Source of the DNA: Microcaldota archaeon
GTDB lineage: Archaea; Micrarchaeota; Micrarchaeia; Micrarchaeales; CABMGC01
Reading direction: 5' to 3'
DNA length: 13,054 nt
NCBI GenBank assembly: GCA_021821605.1
Contig: JAKACG010000016.1
Location: 1 to 13,054, forward strand
Shown here: positions 12,115 to 13,054 of the stretch, in pieces
Position numbering within the stretch: position 1 is the first letter of the stretch
Layout of the letters: each line of letters starts with the position of its first letter
Program-made: the position numbers and the translations under genes
Notes under the pieces: model-generated
What the model was told of the DNA's origin: nothing
The model's database searches: none
What the model saw: only the letters and a program-made list of their open reading frames with translations

Positions 12115-12888
12115 ATGAATTTCAAAGCAAATAAAAAATTAGGGCAAAATTTTCTTATAAATAGAGATATAGCTATCTCAGAAGCTGCACATGCAGAAGA
12201 TAAAATAGTTCTTGAGATAGGCCCTGGTAGGGGCATGCTTACTGAAGAGTTATGCAACGTAGCTACTCATGTAATAGCTATAGAAAAGGACGAACGCCTA
12301 TTTAATTATCTAACCTCAAAGTTACAATACAAAAATCTTACATTGTTGAACAAGGATTTTTTTTCTTGCACAAATTCCGAATTAATGCTAGATAAAGTTA
12401 ATATACTAATATCAAATATACCTTATAATCTTTCAAGCAAGGTTATATCTTGGCTTCATCATAATAACATAGAAGCAATATTATGCCTACAAAAGGAGTT
12501 TGTGGAGCATATGCTTGCCACTTCAGGTAGCAAAAACTACTCAAAACTCAGCGTTATATGTGCATTGTCTTTTAAAATAATAGAGATAATGAAAGTATCA
12601 AAAAAAAGCTTCATACCTAAACCTAAAATAGATTCACAGATTATATATCTTAAACCTTTAGCTTCATCTATAACAGAAGCCGAAGACAATATGATAAATT
12701 TCATAATGCAACATAAAAAGAAGCTACTTAAAAATGCTGTTCTTGATTCATCAAAAAATTTAAATATTTCTCATGAAAAACTTATCTTATTTTTAAATAA
12801 AACTCCTCTTTCATCGGAGCGCGTGTTCATGCTCTCTCCGGCTCAAATACTTCAAGTGGCAAGAGAACTTTCAAAACTTCAAAAATGA
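12115..12888 (+). CDS. ksgA: KsgA/Dim1 16S rRNA adenine dimethyltransferase
   Basis: Dimethylates two adjacent adenosines in the 3'-terminal helix of 16S rRNA during small-subunit maturation, using SAM. At 257 residues it is of normal size. The family hallmarks are intact: 'KKLGQNFLIN' at 7-16; SAM loop 'VLEIGPGRGMLT' at 32-43; acidic 'AIEKD' at 55-59; catalytic NIPY at 101-104; 'FIPKPKIDSQII' at 166-177; and a C-terminal helical domain. It is the canonical copy, in contrast to the diverged paralogue at 6992-6162. The ATG at 12115 agrees with a TATA box about 24 bases upstream, so the mRNA is probably leaderless and the gene has its own promoter. This is unlike the common arrangement, where ksgA is downstream of DUF655 in one operon. 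Its stop overlaps the convergent hydrolase gene by 10 bases. Confidence 0.95.
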   Translation: MNFKANKKLGQNFLINRDIAISEAAHAEDKIVLEIGPGRGMLTEELCNVATHVIAIEKDERLFNYLTSKLQYKNLTLLNKDFFSCTNSELMLDKVNILISNIPYNLSSKVISWLHHNNIEAILCLQKEFVEHMLATSGSKNYSKLSVICALSFKIIEIMKVSKKSFIPKPKIDSQIIYLKPLASSITEAEDNMINFIMQHKKKLLKNAVLDSSKNLNISHEKLILFLNKTPLSSERVFMLSPAQILQVARELSKLQK

Positions 12889-13054
12889 AATTCTGGGTTT
12901 TCCTCATCTATTATAACTCCGTTTTTGACCTCCTTTAAGAATTTCTTTTCAGCATCAGAAGAGCCATCTTTTCCAAGGAGCATCTTATAATGAATAGGGG
13001 CAACTGCCTTGGCCTTTATTTTTTTTGCAGCCCTTATCATCTCATCAGTTGTCA
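12879..13054 (-). CDS. C-terminal end of a probable metallo-beta-lactamase-fold hydrolase (partial)
   Basis: The minus frame is open from the window edge to a TGA at 12881-12879, giving 57 C-terminal residues; the start lies outside. The segment T-T-D-E-M-I-R-A-A-K-K-I-K-A-K followed by A-V-A-P-I-H-Y resembles the end of UlaG/UPF0173-type metal-dependent hydrolases, where a helix 'EAxxAAkxikpK' precedes 'xxPIHY' and the His is a metal ligand. Then comes 'DAEKKFLKEV', a further helix as in that family. Family placement is tentative because the H-x-H-x-D-H motif lies outside the window. The gene is convergent with ksgA and overlaps its end by 10 bases. Confidence 0.65.
   Translation of the reverse strand, partial: TTDEMIRAAKKIKAKAVAPIHYKMLLGKDGSSDAEKKFLKEVKNGVIIDEENPEFHF

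Noticed and set aside
1..13054. CRISPR arrays, insertion sequences, phage or defence genes
   Set aside because: No regularly spaced repeats, transposase, integrase or defence-type genes are visible on either strand; the base composition looks uniform throughout.

Overview
The window is archaeal. It encodes a TFIIB-type transcription factor (TFB), a TATA-binding protein (TBP) domain, RNA polymerase subunit Rpo4, ribosomal protein L21e, the archaeal DUF655 protein, two KsgA/Dim1-type rRNA adenine methyltransferases, and an intron-containing elongator tRNA-Met. The DNA is very AT-rich (roughly one third G+C by eye). Genes are short and tightly packed, intergenic gaps are small, and many genes have an archaeal TATA box about 25 bases from the start codon. 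This fits a small-genome DPANN archaeon. A Parvarchaeum/ARMAN-like lineage is my best guess, but that is inference from gene content and composition.

Layout. 1-609 is the C-terminal part of a repeat-containing secreted or surface protein. 877-1785 is a PH-like plus degenerate rhodanese-like protein that ends tail-to-tail with a malic enzyme (3047-1779, minus). The malic enzyme, a small sequon-rich bitopic membrane protein and TFB form one tightly spaced minus-strand run (4510 to 1779). 4511-4752 is a divergent control region with two identical TATA-like motifs and nested inverted repeats. 4753-6017 encodes two membrane proteins, the first with VirB2/TrbC-like topology. 6061-6180 is the tRNA-Met, whose 3' end overlaps the end of a convergent, divergent-sequence Dim1-like methyltransferase (6992-6162). 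That gene lies in an apparent operon with an unrecognised 166-aa protein. Next to them is an unrecognised 306-aa protein on the other strand (7638-8558). A MoxR-type AAA+ ATPase (9475-8564) is divergent from an rpo4-DUF655 pair (9617-10574). Then come L21e (minus) and TBP (plus), facing away from a shared TATA region, a DedA-family membrane protein (minus), the canonical KsgA (plus), and the tail of a probable metallo-beta-lactamase-fold hydrolase (minus) at the right edge.

How the genes fit together. The informational genes cover promoter recognition (TBP, TFB), transcription (Rpo4), ribosome structure (L21e), ribosome maturation (KsgA) and decoding (tRNA-Met). L21e, Rpo4, DUF655 and KsgA usually sit together in archaea; here they are near each other, but with L21e inverted and TBP and DedA in between. 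The most notable observation is that the TBP gene encodes one TBP repeat (110 aa) rather than the usual two. The flanking genes leave no room for a second repeat, so it would have to act as a homodimer or pair with a second half encoded elsewhere.
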